DNA of 64,000 bases from assembly GCA_964020975.1 (NCBI GenBank), contig OZ026613.1, forward strand, positions 60,331,668 through 60,395,667, in the 5' to 3' direction. Numbering within the stretch: position 1 is the first letter of the stretch; the number at the start of each line of letters is the position of its first letter. Position numbers and translations under genes: made by a program. This document shows, piece by piece, positions 60,705 through 64,000 of this stretch. The notes under the pieces are model-generated. The model did not search any database, was not told the origin of the DNA, and was given only the letters and a program-made list of their open reading frames with translations. The DNA is from Hermodice carunculata. Its lineage: Eukaryota > Annelida > Polychaeta > Eunicida > Amphinomidae.

Positions 60705-61750
60705 CAGGTGTAGAAGATTAAACAGAAAGTGAATCGTACAAAAGGAATGATTAAAGCTACTGCACTGAAGTTTCAACAGAGCATACACAGCGAGAATATA
60801 ATGGGATAGAGTTGCAATACCAGGACTGATATATGGCTTAGATGTGATTTCAGTAAGTGAAGGAGATGTCCCTGGAATGGAGAAAGCACAGAATGAGATG
60901 GGGAAATGGATACTGAGAGGACCACTATATATATCAACAGCAGCAGTCCTCGGAGAGTTATGATGAAAAAGTTATGATGAGAAAAGCCAAAGAAAAGTGT
61001 GTGTTGGGATGGAGGGAAGGGATCCAAGCTTCTTTTGCAAAGTAGGGCATGATTAATCAATCTTCAAAAGAGAAAACCGAAGTGGACAACAGGTAGTAAT
61101 GGAAAGTATAAGATGTGTAGAGGCAGATGAGACAGTGGATCATTGGCTGGTGTGATGCGATGCATATAGAGAGATAAGGGAAGATTTTTCAGGAAGTGGC
61201 ACAGGGAAGATTACAATTACAAAGGTTTAGAAGTGGTTCAGAGTTTAGAAGAGGAATATGAAGCATGGGTTTAATGTTTGAAAGGTGACTTTCTGGGAGG
61301 CAGGAAAGGTAACAAAAATGTACAGGACTACCTGGTAGGATGATTGGAGAAAAGGGATGAAATAAGAGAGTTAGAAGGCAACAGGTTAAAGAGGGAAGGG
61401 AATGGTGGTCGCCCTTATAAGGGCTCCCATGGGTGCTTCCATGGAAAAAGCTTGAGCCTTAGAGACGGGGATAAGGTGTCAGAGGAATGGTTTTTAAAAA
61501 ATTTTTTCTTGAAAGTACAAGCAATGAGTGTAGGGGGATATGCCCAGGACAAGGGGCCCACCACATCTGTGAGAGAGTGGGTAGTGGACCCTTTGCCTCG
61601 GCTCTGGTCCTGAAAAACATGGCAGCACAAGCTTGTAAGGCTTAGCATGGTTTCCCCCGCCTCATCTCCTCTTTAGTTTGCTTTTTTTTCCAGGCCACCT
61701 GTGTCACACAGTGACACAGGACCACGACAGACAGGCGGAGAGCCACATTA

Positions 61751-61820
<70 letters not shown>
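60705..61820 (+). mobile_element. LINE B (L2-like), 3' part
   Basis: After LINE C the plus strand resumes with broken text of the ORF2 C-terminus (near 60910 GNGY followed by EDHYIY; near 60980 KAKEKCVLGW; near 61110 RQMRQWIIGW), resembling the family's MGRWILGAP...KLRY and CDETVDHWL blocks. The 3' region 61395-61740 carries the GCCCTTATAAGGGC and CCATGG palindromes and the hairpin shared with B1, then an (ATT)n tail at 61747-61820. Coding part heavily decayed; 3' region well kept. Confidence 0.75.
61698..61720 (+). other. 3' stem-loop of LINE B
   Basis: Ten-base perfect stem (CCTGTGTCAC with GTGACACAGG) around loop ACA, about 27 bases before the (ATT)n tail. B1 has the same stem with loop AGA. 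L2-clade LINEs such as eel UnaL2 use a 3' stem-loop plus tandem tail as the site their reverse transcriptase recognises. Confidence 0.85.
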
Positions 61821-61841
61821 TAGTAGTAGTAGTAGTATAAT
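61747..61841. repeat. (ATT)n tail and adjoining (TAG)n tract
   Basis: Tail of LINE B (about 24 ATT units) followed by a short TAG run. Confidence 0.95.
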
Positions 61842-61863
61842 TTTTATTATTGTAGCTTGCCGG

Positions 61864-62195
61864 GTCAAATTTATGAAACCTTTTTCACTCCTCGCCAGGG
61901 CTGTCTCTCGGCCTGGCTTGTTCTTGTTCGACGCTATGACGTGCCATCATTTATTTGACAATATTTTGATAATATGTGCCTTGCCCGCCCGTAGGCCTGC
62001 CGTAACTCGTGTTATCAAAGTGTGCCAGTGTGTTTCAGTTGGTTGTTTTCTCACAGGCACCGCATCACCGCCAAATGGATGCAGCTGGAAGCCAGTCAAA
62101 TTTACAAACTCCTTTTTTTCACTCCTCGCCAGGGATATTTCTTGGCCTGGCTCGTTCTAGCTCGATGATATGACGTGCCAGCATTTATTTTTAGG
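61864..62195. repeat. direct repeat pair, about 98 bp, 231 bases apart
   Basis: 61864-61962 and 62095-62195 share GTCAAATTTA, TTTTTCACTCCTCGCCAGGG, CGGCCTGGCT/TGGCCTGGCT and ATGACGTGCCA(T/G)CATTTATTT in order. About 80 percent match. Possibly two partial copies of a dispersed repeat or one duplicated 231-bp segment. Confidence 0.75.
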
Positions 62196-62914
62196 CTGGG
62201 TGAAAGCCTGCCCTACACCTTCTATATAATTTATAGAAGGAGGGAAAGTTTCAAATTTGTGAAAAGTATTAAAGCCAGGGCCTTAGAAATTATGCTTTAT
62301 TTAAGGCACGTATGTTGGATATAAATTTTAAAAATGTAAAAATTGCAAATGCATAATTGTTGATTTACTTGCACATTTTCATTGCTCAAGCATGTTACTG
62401 TGAGCGAGTTTGTTACTATTTTAGCACCTGAACTTGACTGAAGGCAGAACGCTGCACGCAGTCATAAAGCAAGTTATTATATACCCTTACACTGATAACA
62501 AAGAATGATGTTAAAAATAATTCTACAGATGCCTTTGTTATTTACATACAAACCTAAAATGATGTGAAATGAATGATGGATAAATGAAATACGAGCAAGC
62601 TAAGACGTTCGTTAGTTTTGACGGTCGTTTAAAAGTGAATATAGGTCCTTGGATATCAGAATCATGTATCCAGAAAGCAAAGGTAAACGTACGCTGAGGG
62701 GCTTGAAAGCCAGATCTATGAGACCAAATCGCCACCTTTATTAACCTTCTATGTCAGAATACGTGACACGCTTTGCACTCAGATATTTCGTTACTCATTT
62801 TTATACTGGTTTGGGAATTGAACATGCAGAGGTTCATTCGCGTATTTTATGGCATGGAACAGGTTTCCGACATTCCTGGTGTGCTCCTGGTGTGCTCCTC
62901 ATAGTTCTATTTTA
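62196..62914. other. gene-less stretch
   Basis: No coding signal; a short duplicated phrase CCTGGTGTGCTC occurs twice at about 62875-62900. Confidence 0.5.
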
Positions 62915-62925
62915 GCGCATGCGCA
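62915..62925 (+). promoter_or_regulatory. NRF-1-type palindrome, possible promoter
   Basis: GCGCATGCGCA matches the NRF-1 core (YGCGCAYGCGCR) in the core positions. It stands in a CpG-richer patch (62915-62995) that contrasts with the AT-rich surroundings. In animals such sites commonly lie within 100 bases of the start of housekeeping transcripts. Confidence 0.4.
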
Positions 62926-62939
62926 GTAGTCGAGTGCGA

Positions 62940-63028
62940 ACAACAACGCGTTTCACGCAAGTTGGTTTCACTTGCCGTCCGTGGTTACCCAAAAAAACTT
63001 GCAGTCTGTGAATTCAGAGCCTATGTCG
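62940..63028 (+). other. possible first exon of an unidentified gene
   Basis: Downstream of the NRF-1-type site the CpG-rich stretch ends at ATGTCG|GTAAGTTCC, a strong splice donor at 63029. The ATG at 63023 could give a two-codon coding start, or the exon could be wholly untranslated. A further donor-like GTAAGTAC lies at 63283 after a 63-codon open frame (from 63095). I could not find the following exons in the remaining 700 bases. Confidence 0.3.
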
Positions 63029-63289
63029 GTAAGTTCCATATGATAATCTTTTATTATTGGTTTCGCCCCGGAACGTAACGATGGGTGCATTAGGATGCAG
63101 CAGTATATATCGGAAAGTGTGTCACGGCTTTTGACCTTATCAAGATGCTGCAGGTTTCCACGTGATTGTGGACGACGCTTGGCTGTAAATGACCATGTTT
63201 ATTTTGTTGTGAATTTGGCTTTTGAAGAGAGTCATTTGACGACAATGTGTTATTGTTCATATGGAGGAACTACCAATATTATGTAAGTA

Positions 63290-64000
63290 CTTGCAAGGAG
63301 GGCACTTGTAAGCGTGTAAATGTTGTCGTGACACCATCATTAATTATTATGAAAGAAAGTTTGTTTTTTTGTGTGTGTTTTTCTCAATCAACGACACGGG
63401 GTGTCGGGCAGTGACAGTGACCAGCATGTCTTACCACAGTTTGTTAATCATAAGATGACTGTGTGGCAAAAAATGTGTGTAAACACTGAGAAAACTAAGT
63501 GTTAACTGACATGTGGACATCGACAAATTTGGTCGCCGTAGGTTCAGTGGATGTGTTTACATACAGTGCGGATGTGCTTGGAATAAACACAGGATTGCAC
63601 AGGATTACATCTAATAATACCGGATTTCATAATGTACGAAATTGCACCATCACATTGCACTTACAATACCAGATTGCAGCACCGGATTGAATTAGCAACC
63701 CCTCTTTAACCTAGGTGTATTCTGGTCCAAGGCAAATGAAATTTTAAGACAACTAAGGGGGCTAATGCACTTTGTATACTATCCTTTAGAAATAAGTAAC
63801 TTATTTATCTTCTATATAATTTATATTTCCCGTAGGATATAATATAAATTAAAAAACTGCAGAATTAACATAAAAAATACATGCTGTGGACTCTTAATAT
63901 GGAGTGAAGCACTCCATATTTTAGTGCATCACATATTGTAACATATAGTCTTATAATCTTCCAGAAAATTCAGAATCAGTACAAATTCTTTGTGAAAACG
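63290..64000. other. gene-less end of window
   Basis: AT-rich; nothing recognised. Confidence 0.5.

Overview
The window reads as nuclear DNA of an invertebrate animal, most likely marine. It is AT-rich and full of microsatellites, has animal-type GT/AG splice signals around a DEG/ENaC ion-channel gene, and carries a mix of DIRS-like, Harbinger, LINE and tRNA-derived SINE elements. I cannot tell from sequence alone whether it is a lophotrochozoan, hemichordate, cephalochordate or other lineage. There is no bacterial-style gene organisation. Almost every open frame belongs to a mobile element.

Layout. 0.4-3.2 kb: a decayed and rearranged DIRS-like (tyrosine-recombinase) retroelement. 3.2-6.4 kb: a Harbinger DNA transposon derivative inserted beside or into it, with remnants of the Myb-like and transposase genes facing each other. 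7.2-7.5 kb: a degenerate minisatellite. 7.5-15.3 kb: essentially featureless. 15.4-17.4 kb: a diverged inverted repeat pair and a cysteine-rich remnant. 18.0-22.4 kb: a badly decayed plus-strand LINE (E). 23.4-23.7 kb: a second DIRS-like RT scrap. 25.5-26.3 and 27.9-28.25 kb: minus-strand RT scraps. 28.49-28.84 kb: a tRNA-derived SINE.

31.15-50.38 kb: two plus-strand exons of a DEG/ENaC channel gene. They encode the first membrane helix, the family signature after it, and the start of the extracellular domain. Their phases match, and they are separated by an intron of about 19 kb. That intron holds LINE A (minus strand, 34.7-40.2 kb, with a short L2-like copy B1 inside its ORF2), LINE D (plus strand, 44.9-48.6 kb, only two visible breaks in its coding region), several microsatellites, a 166-bp near-perfect hairpin and most of the window's cAMP-response-element palindromes.

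54.65-61.82 kb: an L2-like LINE (B) whose ORF1 has a zinc-finger-like region and an SGNH-esterase-like domain. It is split by a minus-strand LINE (C) whose ORF1 has a PHD-like finger and an RRM-like domain. B ends in a hairpin and an (ATT)n tail that are also present in B1, so B and B1 are the same family. 62.9-63.3 kb: a possible promoter (NRF-1-type palindrome) and first exon of an unidentified plus-strand gene.

How the parts relate. The only host gene I can name is the DEG/ENaC channel. The LINEs are each other's insertion sites, which gives a relative order: B1 went in after A, and C after B. The least damaged element is D, which also shows a 2A-like motif (DVHMNPGP) at the head of its ORF2. 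No CRISPR arrays, rRNA genes or free-standing tRNA genes were seen.
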